This document shows, in pieces, positions 1 to 8,993 of a DNA stretch of 64,000 nt. Where the stretch lies: assembly GCF_025345565.1 (NCBI RefSeq), contig NZ_CP054475.1:3947129-4011128 (forward strand), given 5' to 3'. The notes under the pieces were generated by a model. It saw only the letters and a list, made by a program, of their open reading frames with translations. It did no database searches and was not told where the DNA came from. The DNA comes from Thalassolituus hydrocarboniclasticus (GTDB taxonomy: Bacteria > Pseudomonadota > Gammaproteobacteria > Pseudomonadales > Oceanobacteraceae). Within the stretch, counting starts at the first letter, position 1. Each line of letters begins with the position of its first letter. A program made the position numbers and the translations under genes.

Positions 1-36
1 CTGTGGCGGAAATTTGCCGTAAAATCGGGGACCTTT

Positions 37-741
37 ATGAGCGGTGGCTATATTCTCGTTGTTGATGACGAGCCTGCAATTTGCGATATGATCCGTACCT
101 GCCTAGAACTCGCCGGCTTCCGCGTGAAGCTTTCTGCCAATGGCCACCTGGCCCATCAGATGATCGTCAATGAGCGTCCGGATCTGGTAATTGCCGACTG
201 GATGATGCCCATGCTGTCAGGTATTGAGCTGACCCGCCGGTTGAAGCGTGATGAGCTGACCGCCGATATTCCGGTCATTATGCTGACCGCCCGGGCCGAT
301 GAAGATGACCGCATCAGCGGCCTCGACAGTGGCGCCGATGATTATATTCTCAAGCCCTTCTCAACCCGCGAACTGGTCGCACGCATCCGTGCTGTACTGC
401 GCCGCACCAACGCCCTGATTGATGATGTACCGGTAAAAGCCGGCAAGCTCAGCCTTGACCGTTCTTCCCAGAATGCCAGCATCAGCGGTCAGGCGATCTC
501 TCTGGGACCGCTGGAATTCAAGCTGCTGGAATTTTTCATGCTGCATCCCAATCGCGTATACTCCCGCGCCCAATTGCTCGATCGGGTCTGGGGCGGCAAT
601 GTCTATATCGATGACCGCACGGTGGATGTGCATATCCGTCGTCTGCGCAAAGCGTTGTCGATCGATGATCAGGAACAGATGATTCAGACCGTACGCGGTG
701 CCGGTTACCGTTTTTCTCCGTCCGATGAAGTAAAAAGCTAA
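37..741 (+). CDS. phoB: Phosphate regulon response regulator PhoB
   Basis: OmpR/PhoB-type response regulator of 234 residues, the normal family length. The receiver domain (about 1-120) has the acidic pair D10-D11, the predicted phosphoacceptor D54 in ADWMMP, and the conserved lysine in LKPF near 106. The C-terminal winged helix (about 135-230) carries the RTVDVHIRRLRKAL recognition region. A GGGGA ribosome site precedes the ATG. It activates genes with Pho boxes when phosphate is low; such boxes are visible upstream of the porin and pstS in this window. phoR follows after 10 bases, so the two are co-transcribed. Its own promoter lies mostly left of the window. Confidence 0.97.
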   Translation: MSGGYILVVDDEPAICDMIRTCLELAGFRVKLSANGHLAHQMIVNERPDLVIADWMMPMLSGIELTRRLKRDELTADIPVIMLTARADEDDRISGLDSGADDYILKPFSTRELVARIRAVLRRTNALIDDVPVKAGKLSLDRSSQNASISGQAISLGPLEFKLLEFFMLHPNRVYSRAQLLDRVWGGNVYIDDRTVDVHIRRLRKALSIDDQEQMIQTVRGAGYRFSPSDEVKS

Positions 742-751
742 GGGGAAGTGT

Positions 752-2032
752 GTGCAGCAAGCCGCATGGCAACGTGAATTTTTCCGCATTCTGGTCGTGG
801 TTGGACTGGGTTTCGCACTTGGCTGGTCATCGGGCCATGCCATCTGGGGACTGATCCTCGGCCTGTTAACGGCGCAGGTTATGGCCTTCCGCGCGATGGC
901 CAGTCTGTATCGCTGGAGTTACCGCCAGGGGCCTCCGCCACAGGACAGCGGCCTGATTGGTTACAGCGTGGATAAACTGATCCGCCGCGAAAAAAACCTG
1001 AAAAACAAACTGGCACAACAGGCCGTGCAACTGCAGCGGTATAATCAGGGTATTGAATCCCTGCATGATGGTGTTGTGATCATCGGTCAGGAAGGCTACA
1101 TCACCAACTTCAACGGTTCGGCTTCCCGCCTGCTCGGTCTGCGTAAAGAAGACAGCGGCCAGCACATCACCAACTTAATCCGTAATCCACGTTTCACCCG
1201 TTATTTTAACGAAGGCGATTACAGCTCTTCTCTGCAGTTTGATGTCAGTCATCGTAAGCAATTCAGCCTGCAGATTCAGATCACCCAGTTTGGCCTCGAC
1301 CAGAAAGTTATGCTGGTGAAAGACATCACCGAACGTAAGCGGGTAGAAACCATGCGGCAGAATTTTATTGCCGACGTTTCACATGAATTACGCACTCCGT
1401 TAACCGTCATTAATGGTTATCTGGAAATGTTGGGGGATATGGAGCTGCCCCCCAGCCTGCAAAAAGCCATCGGGCAGATGAACAGTCAGGGCCAGCGGAT
1501 GAAGAGTCTGGTCAACGATCTGATTGAGCTGTCCAAGCTGGAAAGCGCCAACACAGAACAGCTGGGTGACTGGTTTAACCTGCAGCAGCTGGGTTACTCG
1601 GTGGTTGATCAGCTGCAGGCTTACAGTAATAACCGTATCGTCTTTAAATGCCCGCAGAAGATTGAAATTCAGGGCTTCAGCGATGAGATGAGTTCGGTAC
1701 TGACCAATCTGCTGACCAATGCCATTAAATACGGTGGTGATGACAATATCGAATTTACCATCCGCTCAGGCTTTGACGGCGTTAAAGTCAGCATCAGTGA
1801 TCATGGCCCGGGGATCCCGGCACAGCATATCAGCCGCCTGACCGAACGCTTTTACCGTATTGATGATTCGCGTGAATCGACCGTTGGCGGTTCCGGTCTG
1901 GGACTGGCCATCGTTAAACACGCGCTGGAGCATCACGACACCGTGCTGGATATCGAATCAACGCTGGGTAAGGGCAGCACGTTCAGCTTTATTATTTCAT
2001 CCGACCGCAGCCGGGTGATGGAAAAAGACTGA
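752..2032 (+). CDS. phoR: Phosphate regulon sensor histidine kinase PhoR
   Basis: Membrane sensor kinase partnering PhoB. The start is GTG, placed by AAGGGGA just upstream. Residues about 10-45 form the short hydrophobic membrane hairpin typical of PhoR, which has no large periplasmic domain. A PAS-like region covers about 95-190. The H-box SHELRTP places the predicted autophosphorylated histidine at H211. The catalytic ATPase domain has an N-box (LLTNAIKYG), the G1 motif DHGPGIP and the G2 motif GSGLGLAIVKH. In the known family PhoR is held inactive by PstSCAB-PhoU when phosphate is plentiful; that operon lies about 2 kb away on the opposite strand. Confidence 0.96.
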   Translation: MQQAAWQREFFRILVVVGLGFALGWSSGHAIWGLILGLLTAQVMAFRAMASLYRWSYRQGPPPQDSGLIGYSVDKLIRREKNLKNKLAQQAVQLQRYNQGIESLHDGVVIIGQEGYITNFNGSASRLLGLRKEDSGQHITNLIRNPRFTRYFNEGDYSSSLQFDVSHRKQFSLQIQITQFGLDQKVMLVKDITERKRVETMRQNFIADVSHELRTPLTVINGYLEMLGDMELPPSLQKAIGQMNSQGQRMKSLVNDLIELSKLESANTEQLGDWFNLQQLGYSVVDQLQAYSNNRIVFKCPQKIEIQGFSDEMSSVLTNLLTNAIKYGGDDNIEFTIRSGFDGVKVSISDHGPGIPAQHISRLTERFYRIDDSRESTVGGSGLGLAIVKHALEHHDTVLDIESTLGKGSTFSFIISSDRSRVMEKD

Positions 2033-2070
2033 GCGTTTAATGCTTTTCACTTTGAGTGAAGAGCGACCAT

Positions 2071-2099
2071 AAAAAAAGCGCCTGAACGGCGCTTTTTTT
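2071..2099. terminator. Bidirectional intrinsic terminator between phoR and porin
   Basis: Seven A, a GCGCC/GGCGC stem with a TGAAC loop, then seven T. The symmetric A and T runs let it end phoBR from the left and the porin transcript from the right. Confidence 0.9.
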
Positions 2100-2131
2100 G
2101 TTTCTGATTACTGTATTGATACAGCTATCAA

Positions 2132-3100
2132 TCAGAATTTGTATTCCAGACCAGCACCGTAGTACTGAGCGTTTACGCTTTCGTCATCGGACTCTTCACT
2201 GGTGGCATAAACAAAAGTCTTGGCATTTTTAGCCAGCTTGTAATCTGCCCCCAGGCTGTAGCTCACACCACCTTCTTTCTTAATATCAGACGCGCCGTAC
2301 TGAGCTTTTACCGTCACAGCAGAGGTTGCCTTGATTGCTGCAGATGCCATCCAGCCTTCTTCGGAGTTACCATCGGTGTCCAGGGTTTCCCACAGGGCAC
2401 CCAGCTGCACCGCGCCCACTTTGTACTGACCAACAAAACGCTGAGCGTCGACTTTCTCGCCGTTCACTTCGTTGTCATAGGCATAGGCTACGTAAATATC
2501 GCCACGGGTATAGGCCAAAGATGCTGACAGGCCGTTGTTCACATCTTCATCTTCGGAGTTCAGGTGATCAACGGTTGCCACCAGACCGGCGAAAGATGGC
2601 GAGCTGTACTGCACGCTGTTCTTTGAACGGTTTTCGCTCTTGGAAATGATGTTTTTGATATCACCACGCAGATCGTTAAACAGATCGACTTTGTTCTGTG
2701 CACTCTTGAAAGGCGTATCAAACATACCGGCCTGAATACGACCAAAGCCACCCTCAAGACCAATAAAGGTATTGCGCTGAGACAGCGTAGAGTCGTACTC
2801 ATATTTGTCCCCGGCATCGTCTTCGCCTTTCAGGGTTTTTGCACCGCTATCAGCAAATACTTCATATTCCACCTGATACACCGCTTTCAGGCCGTGCTCC
2901 AGCGCAATGGAGCCTTTTAACCCCAGACGGGAAGCATTGGAGTTCAGCTGAGAGAAGTTACCGGCGTTTTCTGGCTGCACAAATTCCTGAGTAACATTGA
3001 GCTTGCCATAGAACTCCGGCTTTTCAATTTCAAGATTAATGGTTTCAGCCTGAACCAGAACCGGAGAGGCGATAGCGAGAGATAAGGCGATTTTTTTCAT
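2132..3100 (-). CDS. Gram-negative porin, probably PhoB-regulated
   Basis: A 322-residue outer-membrane porin of the 16-strand general/phosphate porin superfamily. The signal peptide (about 1-18) ends VQA before ETINLEI. The mature protein opens with the porin signature FYGKLNVT, contains SRLGLKG and the typical loop-3 stretch GRIQAGMFDTPFK, and ends in the C-terminal aromatic signature GLEYKF recognised by the BAM complex. Its position beside phoBR, and the Pho boxes directly upstream, suggest it admits phosphate or other anions during phosphate starvation. Anion selectivity cannot be read from the sequence. Confidence 0.88.
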   Translation of the reverse strand: MKKIALSLAIASPVLVQAETINLEIEKPEFYGKLNVTQEFVQPENAGNFSQLNSNASRLGLKGSIALEHGLKAVYQVEYEVFADSGAKTLKGEDDAGDKYEYDSTLSQRNTFIGLEGGFGRIQAGMFDTPFKSAQNKVDLFNDLRGDIKNIISKSENRSKNSVQYSSPSFAGLVATVDHLNSEDEDVNNGLSASLAYTRGDIYVAYAYDNEVNGEKVDAQRFVGQYKVGAVQLGALWETLDTDGNSEEGWMASAAIKATSAVTVKAQYGASDIKKEGGVSYSLGADYKLAKNAKTFVYATSEESDDESVNAQYYGAGLEYKF

Positions 3101-3180
3101 AATGAGTACCTGAATAATGTCATACAGTGTTATGGCCCATTACCGGTAAGTGCCGTATCAGGCAACAGGCTGGCCGATAG

Positions 3181-3219
3181 GTGACAATTCTGTTTCAGTT
3201 ACATTACAGAATTATGACA
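3181..3219 (-). promoter_or_regulatory. Tandem Pho-box array and promoter upstream of the porin
   Basis: On the minus strand, half-sites TGTCATA, TGTAATG, TGAAACA and TGTCAC(C) occur with exact 11-base spacing. The first pair (3202-3218) matches the Pho box layout of two 7-mers split by 4 bases. Nine bases after it comes CAGAAT (3187-3192), a weak -10 hexamer; the pstS site has the same geometry. The second pair is more degenerate. This is a direct sequence match; PhoB binding is inferred. Confidence 0.75.
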
Positions 3220-3354
3220 TCGGCAGTATTTATTGCAGCCGGATGACAACTCCATGAATGTTTTATGAATATACCTCCCGGCTATCTGTCTAAGTTAAGC
3301 CCAGATACGCCACTTTGCTTTATTCAGGTGCACACTATTCTGGCTTTGGCCCAC

Positions 3355-3378
3355 AAAAAAGCCCGCGCTGAGGCGGGC
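3355..3378 (-). terminator. Terminator of the pst-phoU operon
   Basis: Reading leftward, GCCCGC and GCGGGC form a 6-bp GC stem with a six-base loop, followed by six T and GTGG. It lies 26 bases after the phoU stop. Confidence 0.85.
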
Positions 3379-3404
3379 TTCGGTATTTTATCAGCGCACA
3401 AAGA

Positions 3405-4118
3405 TCACTCTTTGTTCGCCTGCTCTTCTATTTCAGTCAGCGAGCTGTGACGCACGTCAGTACCCTTCACCAGATAAATCACCTGTTCTGAAATATTACG
3501 CGCATGGTCACCAATACGTTCAATGGCACGCAGAATCCACAGGATGTTGATTGCCTGACCGATAGAGCGCGGATCTTCCATCATATAAGTGATCAGTTCA
3601 CGCAGAGCAGAAGCATACTGCTGGTCGACCAGTTTATCGTTGCGCACAACGTCAATGGCGCCGTCCACGTCGTGACGGGCGAAGGCATCCAGTGCACCGG
3701 AAATCATTTTCACAACTTCGGCGCCCATATAACGCAAGGCCTGCTGACACAGCTGGTTGCTGCTGTTATCGGCTACTTCCAGTGTATGAATGGCAATTTT
3801 GCTGGCTTCATCACCGATACGCTCAAGATCACGTACCACGCGGGATACGGCCAATACCATGCGCAGGTCAGAAGCGGCCGGCTGGCGACGCACCAGAATC
3901 TGTGTGCACTCGTGGTCGATGTTTACTTCCATCTTATCCACTTCGTCTTCACGGCGGATAACATCATCGGCCACACGGGTATCACCACTGCAGATTGCTT
4001 CGATGGCGTTTGCTACCTGACGCTCGACCAGACCACCCATACCCATCATATGGTTGCGGATCGCTTCCAGATCAGCGTTAAACTGTCCGGAAATATGCTG
4101 GTTAAAATTCATTTCCAT
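3405..4118 (-). CDS. phoU: Phosphate signalling protein PhoU
   Basis: A 237-residue all-helical protein made of two PhoU repeats (about 15-110 and 120-220), the normal length. Typical signatures are visible: the E/D-rich metal-binding stretch DDVIRREDEVDKME in repeat one and RAIERIGDHARNISE in repeat two. In the known family PhoU couples the Pst transporter to PhoR and is needed to keep PhoB inactive in high phosphate. It is the last gene of pstSCAB-phoU, 12 bases after pstB. Confidence 0.96.
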   Translation of the reverse strand: MEMNFNQHISGQFNADLEAIRNHMMGMGGLVERQVANAIEAICSGDTRVADDVIRREDEVDKMEVNIDHECTQILVRRQPAASDLRMVLAVSRVVRDLERIGDEASKIAIHTLEVADNSSNQLCQQALRYMGAEVVKMISGALDAFARHDVDGAIDVVRNDKLVDQQYASALRELITYMMEDPRSIGQAINILWILRAIERIGDHARNISEQVIYLVKGTDVRHSSLTEIEEQANKE

Positions 4119-4130
4119 TGTCGCGTCCCC

Positions 4131-4934
4131 TTACCCGAAACGGCCGGTGATATAGGCTTCTGTTAATGTGTGCTGAGGCGTCGTAAACACCTGATCGGTC
4201 GGGTTTACTTCAATCAGCTGACCAAGGTGGAAATACGCCGTACGCTGTGACACCCGCGCAGCCTGCTGCATAGAGTGGGTAACGATGGCGATGGTGTAAT
4301 TCTCACGCAGTTCGTCGATCAGTTCTTCAATCTTAGCCGTTGCAATCGGATCCAGCGCTGAGCAGGGTTCATCCATCAGAATCACTTCCGGATCGACCGC
4401 AATAGTGCGGGCGATACACAGACGCTGCTGCTGACCACCGGACAAACCTGTACCGGGTGAGTGCAGACGATCTTTTACTTCATTCCATAAGCCGGCACGC
4501 TGCAGACTTTTTTCCACAATCTCGTCCAGATCAACACGCGAATGCGCCAGGCCATGAATGCGTGGGCCGTAAGCAACGTTGTCATAAATCGACTTAGGAA
4601 ATGGGTTTGGCTTCTGGAACACCATACCAACCCGCGCACGTAAAGGCACGACATCCACTTTCGGATCGTAAATATTTTCACCGTCGAGCAGAATTTCACC
4701 ACTGATACGGCAGATGTCGATGGTGTCATTCATACGGTTCAGACAACGCAGGAAGGTCGATTTACCACAACCGGACGGGCCGATCAGGGCAATCACTTCG
4801 TTGGCACCGATATCCAGGCTGACATCAAAAATGGCCTGTTTTTCACCGTAAAAAACGCCGACATCACGGGCCTTTAATTTCGGATTTTCACAAAAAGCGG
4901 CGCCATTGGTTTTGTGGTTTTCGATGATGCTCAT
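4131..4934 (-). CDS. pstB: Phosphate ABC transporter ATP-binding protein PstB
   Basis: A 267-residue ABC ATPase. It has Walker [10 protein letters not shown] (about 53-61), Q-loop VFQKPNPFP, signature [13 protein letters not shown], Walker [14 protein letters not shown] and H-loop VTHSMQQA. The Q-loop and SALDP context is typical of PstB rather than other ABC ATPases. It energises high-affinity phosphate import through PstC/PstA. The N-terminal 20 residues before LKARDVGV are a short extension. Confidence 0.97.
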   Translation of the reverse strand: MSIIENHKTNGAAFCENPKLKARDVGVFYGEKQAIFDVSLDIGANEVIALIGPSGCGKSTFLRCLNRMNDTIDICRISGEILLDGENIYDPKVDVVPLRARVGMVFQKPNPFPKSIYDNVAYGPRIHGLAHSRVDLDEIVEKSLQRAGLWNEVKDRLHSPGTGLSGGQQQRLCIARTIAVDPEVILMDEPCSALDPIATAKIEELIDELRENYTIAIVTHSMQQAARVSQRTAYFHLGQLIEVNPTDQVFTTPQHTLTEAYITGRFG

Positions 4935-4975
4935 AATCTCTTTAATCCAATCAAATCGTTAATGTGTCAGACCAC

Positions 4976-6256
4976 TTACCAGCGGCGTTCCAGACGACGG
5001 CGCAGCATCACCGCGGCGGTATTCATCGTCACCAGGAAGCCCAGCAGCACCATAATGGCACCGGACGTACGCTCCATAAAGGCACGCTCAGGACTGTCTG
5101 ACCAAAGGAAAATCTGTACCGGCAATACGGTGGACGGGTCATTAATAAAACCTGGCACATCAACCACAAAGGCCACCATACCGATCATCAGCAGCGGTGC
5201 CGTTTCACCCAATGCCTGAGCCATACCAATAATGGTACCGGTCAGCATGCCCGGCAATGCCAGCGGCAATACGTGGTGAAAGACCACCTGCATTTTCGAA
5301 GCACCCAGACCAAAGGCCGCTTCGCGGATGGATGGCGGTACGGCTTTAATCGCTGCACGACCGGAAATAATAATGGTCGGCAAAGTCATCAGCGTCAGCA
5401 CCAGACCACCGACCAGCGGGGTGGAACGTGCCACACCGAAAATATTAATAAAAATAGCCAGACCGAGCAGACCAAAAGTAATGGATGGCACCGCTGCAAG
5501 GTTATTGATATTAATTTCAACAAACTCGGTAATTTTGTTACGCGGAGCAAATTCTTCCAGATAAATAGCCGCCGCCACACCAATCGGGAACGACAGCAGA
5601 AAGGTAACCAGCAAGGTCAGGAAGGTACCGGTAATAGCACCACGGATACCGGCCAGCTCAGGCTCACGCGAATCACCGTTAACAAAGAACAAGGTGTTGA
5701 ACTGGGTCTTCAGCATGTCCTGATCAATCCACTGCTCAAGCCATTTCACCTGAGTTTCACTCATACGGTTATTATGAAGCTCGGTTCCACGGTCATGTTT
5801 GAACCACTGATCAACATCGTCATCCGCAATCAGGTTAACACTCAGCTTCTTGCCCAATAACGACGGGTCTGCAATCACCGCTTCCTGCAGCTGCCAGGCT
5901 GCACCGGCACTGATCATGCTGTACAGCTGGCGGCGCTCACCGCGCCCCTGCGGCTGCACCATAGCTTTGAAGTGCTGCTTAATCAGACCTTCGAAATCAG
6001 CATTACGGATTTCCTGGTCATCGGCTTTTTTGTTAATACCGAGAAAGTCTGCATCGATCAGAATTTCGGTCTGAATAACCGTCTGACGGAACGCCGACGC
6101 ACCTTTATTGATGATGTCGCCAAACAATCCCACCAGACACAGCAGACCAAACAACACCGATGCCATACCGTACGTGCGGAAACGCTTTTCCGCCGCACGG
6201 CGGCGCACCATGCTTTTTTCAACTTTTTCGCGGGTACTTAAAGAGGTATTAGTCAT
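4976..6256 (-). CDS. pstA: Phosphate ABC transporter permease PstA (extended N-terminus)
   Basis: Inner-membrane permease of 426 residues, well over the roughly 290-300 of enterobacterial PstA. The extra length is a first membrane helix (about 30-50) and a soluble periplasmic insert (about 55-200). The conserved permease core begins near GIRGAITGTFLTLL and carries the EAA loop IREAAFGLGASKMQVVFHHVLPLALPG (quoted in part). Extended PstA proteins are common in Pseudomonas and marine gammaproteobacteria. The start overlaps the end of pstC by 8 bases, implying translational coupling. Confidence 0.94.
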   Translation of the reverse strand: MTNTSLSTREKVEKSMVRRRAAEKRFRTYGMASVLFGLLCLVGLFGDIINKGASAFRQTVIQTEILIDADFLGINKKADDQEIRNADFEGLIKQHFKAMVQPQGRGERRQLYSMISAGAAWQLQEAVIADPSLLGKKLSVNLIADDDVDQWFKHDRGTELHNNRMSETQVKWLEQWIDQDMLKTQFNTLFFVNGDSREPELAGIRGAITGTFLTLLVTFLLSFPIGVAAAIYLEEFAPRNKITEFVEININNLAAVPSITFGLLGLAIFINIFGVARSTPLVGGLVLTLMTLPTIIISGRAAIKAVPPSIREAAFGLGASKMQVVFHHVLPLALPGMLTGTIIGMAQALGETAPLLMIGMVAFVVDVPGFINDPSTVLPVQIFLWSDSPERAFMERTSGAIMVLLGFLVTMNTAAVMLRRRLERRW

Positions 6257-7628
6257 ATTGTTCCCGATATTTCTGTACTACTTTCAGGGCAACGAAGTTG
6301 AGCGCCAGCGTCACCAGGAACAGCACCAGTCCCAACGCGAAGGCCGCCAATGTTTTCGGTGAATCGAATTCCTGGTCACCCACCAGCAGGGTCACAATCT
6401 GCACGGTTACCGTCGTCACAGAATCCAGCGGATTCGCGGTCAGGTTAGCGGCCAGACCGGCTGCCATCGCCACAATCATGGTTTCACCAATGGCGCGCGA
6501 TACCGCCAGCATAATGGCGCCGACAATACCGGGCAGGGCTGCCGGAATAACCACCTCTTTAACGGTTTCGCTCTTGGTTGCGCCCAGTCCGTAACTGCCA
6601 TCACGCAGCGATTGTGGCACGGCGTTGATAACGTCATCGGACAACGAGGAAACAAAAGGAATAATCATAATGCCCATCACCAGACCCGCGGCCAGGGCAC
6701 TTTCTGACGACACATCAAGCCCCAGGGTTGCTACCAGCCAGTTATCGCGAATGAAGGGGGCCACTGTTAAGGCAGCAAAGAAGCCGTACACCACAGTGGG
6801 AATACCGGCCAGAATTTCCAGCGCCGGTTTGGCGTACTGGCGGATAGCCGGAGTGGCGTATTCCGATAAATAAATCGCCGCCATCAGGCCAACAGGTACC
6901 GCAATCAGCATGGCGATCAGGGAGATCAGTAAAGTACCGGCAAACAGCGGTACCGCACCGAAACTGCCGGACGAGCCGGACTGGTCGGCGCGCAGGGCGA
7001 CCTGAGGAGACCAGGTGGTGCCAAACAGGAATTCAAACGGGCTGACTTTGCCGAAGAACTGCCAGGCTTCATACAGCACAGAAGCAAGAATACCGAGGGT
7101 GGTCAGTACTGCCACACCGGAGCTGGCAAACAGCAGGCGGCGGACAATGCTCTCAACCTCGGTACGGGCACGCATATCGGCTTTAATGCGGCGCCAGGTT
7201 AAGGCAATACCCAGCAGCGCCAGCGCTAACACCATGCCGCTGTGTAACAGCAGGGTACGCTCCTGCAGCTCAATCAGATGACGCACCGCCGGCTCAAGCT
7301 CCGGTGCCGCACTGATACCTGAACCAATAGCCAGATTGTGCACCTTGCTGATGGCCAGCTGAATATCCGATGGACTGCCCTGCTGAATCGCTTCCGGCAA
7401 CTGGGCGATCAGCAGATGATCAATAACCGGCGCTTCCGCCAGACTCCAGATCAGCAGCAGTAACAGTGGCGGCAGGCCCGTCCACAGGGCCATTAATGCA
7501 CCGTAGTGAGTTGGCAGTGAGTGCAGGCGCATACCTTGGCTGGCAATTGCCCGGGCCCGGTTCCGTCCCAGCAGATAGGCTCCGCCGAGAAGAATAAGAA
7601 CCGCAATGATCAAGCTACTGTAATTCAT
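6249..7628 (-). CDS. pstC: Phosphate ABC transporter permease PstC
   Basis: A 459-residue polytopic permease, longer than the roughly 320-residue E. coli PstC. The N-terminus has two membrane helices (about 5-22 and 48-68), a short periplasmic segment, then another helix (about 128-148) before the permease core from about 170 on. Core motifs include PVGLMAAIYLSEYA, EILAGIPTVVYGFFAALTV and the cytoplasmic EAA-type loop around SLRDGSYGLGATKSETV. With PstA it forms the phosphate channel. It starts 89 bases after the pstS stop, separated by a hairpin that may lower its expression relative to pstS. Confidence 0.94.
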   Translation of the reverse strand: MNYSSLIIAVLILLGGAYLLGRNRARAIASQGMRLHSLPTHYGALMALWTGLPPLLLLLIWSLAEAPVIDHLLIAQLPEAIQQGSPSDIQLAISKVHNLAIGSGISAAPELEPAVRHLIELQERTLLLHSGMVLALALLGIALTWRRIKADMRARTEVESIVRRLLFASSGVAVLTTLGILASVLYEAWQFFGKVSPFEFLFGTTWSPQVALRADQSGSSGSFGAVPLFAGTLLISLIAMLIAVPVGLMAAIYLSEYATPAIRQYAKPALEILAGIPTVVYGFFAALTVAPFIRDNWLVATLGLDVSSESALAAGLVMGIMIIPFVSSLSDDVINAVPQSLRDGSYGLGATKSETVKEVVIPAALPGIVGAIMLAVSRAIGETMIVAMAAGLAANLTANPLDSVTTVTVQIVTLLVGDQEFDSPKTLAAFALGLVLFLVTLALNFVALKVVQKYREQYD

Positions 7629-7660
7629 GGGTCATTGATCTTTAAGTGGTTGTGACATGC

Positions 7661-7687
7661 AAAAGCCGAGGCTTTGCCTCGGCTTTT
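7661..7687 (-). terminator. Intra-operon hairpin between pstS and pstC
   Basis: AAAAGCCGAGGC, loop TTT, GCCTCGGCTTTT: a perfect 12-bp inverted repeat ending in four T on the minus strand. It lies between pstS and pstC in the same operon. It probably acts as a partial terminator or 3-prime stabiliser so that the binding protein is made in excess over the membrane subunits. Confidence 0.75.
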
Positions 7688-7716
7688 GCCGCGTGTCTTC
7701 AGACCGCGCCTGCTGC

Positions 7717-8760
7717 TTACTTCGCGGCCAGCGGAGTCAGATTTTTTACAGTGTCCAGGATACGGGCACGCTCTTCATCCATCATCGGAATCATGCCTTT
7801 GTCTGCCAGGTATCCGTCTTCACCCATCGCACGCTCAGAGGTGAATTCAGCCAGATACTCTTCAATACCAGGGATTACGCCAACGTGTGCCTTCTTAACA
7901 TAGAAGAACAGGGAGCGGCTGACCGGGTAAGAACCATCAGAAATCGCATCAAAGGTCGGCAGTTTACCGTCAACGGTAGAGCCCTGCACTTTGTCTGCGT
8001 TCTGTTCCAGGAAGCTGAAACCGAAGATGCCGAATGCGTCCGGGTTAGCGACCAGTTTCTGTACGATCAGGTTATCGTTTTCACCGGCTTCTACATAAGC
8101 GCCGTCTTCACGCAGACCGTGACATACCGCTTTGTATTTGTTCTTGTCTGAATCTTTCATCGCTTTGATGAACGGGAATGCTTTACAGCCACCTTCCATT
8201 GCCAGTTCTACGAAGGCATCACGGGTACCGGATGTTGGTGGTGGTCCCAGAACTTCGATTTTCTTCGCTGGCAGCGCAGGGTTTACGTCTTTCCAGGTTT
8301 TGTATGGGTTCTCAATCAGGGTATCGGAGCCGTCTTGAGCCGGAACCATTTTCGCCAGTGCCAGGAACATATCCTTACGGGTCAGTTCCATGTGTGGAGC
8401 CACAGCCGCATTGGCAAATGCAATGCCGTCATAGCCAATCATCACTTCAACAATCTCAGTTACACCGTTTTTGGCGCACAGTTCAATTTCAGAAGATTTG
8501 ATCGCGCGGGAAGCGTTGGTGATATCCGGAGTCGCATCACCCACACCGGAACAGAACAGCTTCAGACCACCACCAGAGCCGGTGGACTCAACTTTTGGAG
8601 TACGGAAATTGGTCGACTTACCAAAACGCTCAGCCACAACGGTAGAGAACGGGTAAACAGTGGAGGAACCCACAATGCTGATGTAATCACGTTCAGCGTG
8701 AGCCGTAACACTTACGACGGAGGCCAGCAGTGCGGCGCCGGCTAACAGAGCTTTTTTCAT
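7717..8760 (-). CDS. pstS: Phosphate ABC transporter substrate-binding protein PstS
   Basis: Periplasmic phosphate-binding protein, 347 residues from the ATG at 8760. An upstream in-frame extension to 8955 is possible but would run through the Pho-box promoter and lacks a signal peptide. From 8760 there is an AAGGAAG ribosome site and a clear signal peptide (MKKALLAGAAL to AHA). Ligand-loop motifs typical of PstS are visible: IVGSSTVYPF near the mature N-terminus, ESTGSGGGLKLFC, and PPTSGTRDAFVELA. It is the first gene of the pst operon and the usual target of strongest PhoB activation. Confidence 0.95.
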   Translation of the reverse strand: MKKALLAGAALLASVVSVTAHAERDYISIVGSSTVYPFSTVVAERFGKSTNFRTPKVESTGSGGGLKLFCSGVGDATPDITNASRAIKSSEIELCAKNGVTEIVEVMIGYDGIAFANAAVAPHMELTRKDMFLALAKMVPAQDGSDTLIENPYKTWKDVNPALPAKKIEVLGPPPTSGTRDAFVELAMEGGCKAFPFIKAMKDSDKNKYKAVCHGLREDGAYVEAGENDNLIVQKLVANPDAFGIFGFSFLEQNADKVQGSTVDGKLPTFDAISDGSYPVSRSLFFYVKKAHVGVIPGIEEYLAEFTSERAMGEDGYLADKGMIPMMDEERARILDTVKNLTPLAAK

Positions 8761-8826
8761 CGTTGCTTCCTTTTGTATTCCGGTTGTTACCAATCCGGGA
8801 ACAGCGTTGGCTATTGGATGAACGTG

Positions 8827-8899
8827 ATTATTGGAGCGCAATGTTACAGAAATATGACATGCAGGCAATTTATTACAACACCATGACAGTTGTGTGACA
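8827..8899 (-). promoter_or_regulatory. Pho-box cluster and promoter of pstS
   Basis: Minus-strand half-sites TGTCACA, TGTCATG and TGTAATA (starting at 8899, 8888, 8877) are each 11 bases apart. A second box TGTCATA-TTTC-TGTAACA follows (8842-8859). Nine bases after it comes AATAAT (8827-8832), a good -10 hexamer. The box takes the place of a -35 element, as in known PhoB-dependent promoters. Confidence 0.85.
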
Positions 8900-8910
8900 C
8901 AGGAATCGGG

Positions 8911-8939
8911 CTGCAAGCCGCATGTTCTGTGGGTATAAT
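8911..8939 (+). promoter_or_regulatory. Probable sigma70 promoter of dctQM
   Basis: A consensus TATAAT at 8934-8939, with a weak -35 (CTGCAA, 8911-8916) 17 bases upstream. It lies just beyond the pstS Pho boxes and points to the TRAP genes. A GC hairpin (CGGGTC/GACCCG, 8948-8964) would fall in the leader. Confidence 0.55.
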
Positions 8940-8993
8940 GCGCCGCCCGGGTCATCCCGACCCGTGTTCCGCCGCCAATAATAAGAGCCCCTG

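Larger units (their letters stand above)
3101..3404. other. Intergenic region between porin and phoU
   Basis: About 300 bases without a credible gene. It contains the porin Pho-box promoter, an extra lone TTGTCAT-like half-site near 3241-3249 (minus strand), and the phoU terminator at 3355-3378. A 61-codon open frame here has no ribosome site and runs into phoU on the opposite strand, so it was not called. Confidence 0.7.

Noticed and set aside
3265-3450. 61-codon frame between porin and phoU
   Set aside because: It runs through the phoU terminator into phoU antisense and has no ribosome site.
8761-8955. N-terminal extension of pstS to 8955
   Set aside because: The extension crosses the Pho boxes and promoter and has no signal peptide; the ATG at 8760 has both a ribosome site and a signal peptide.
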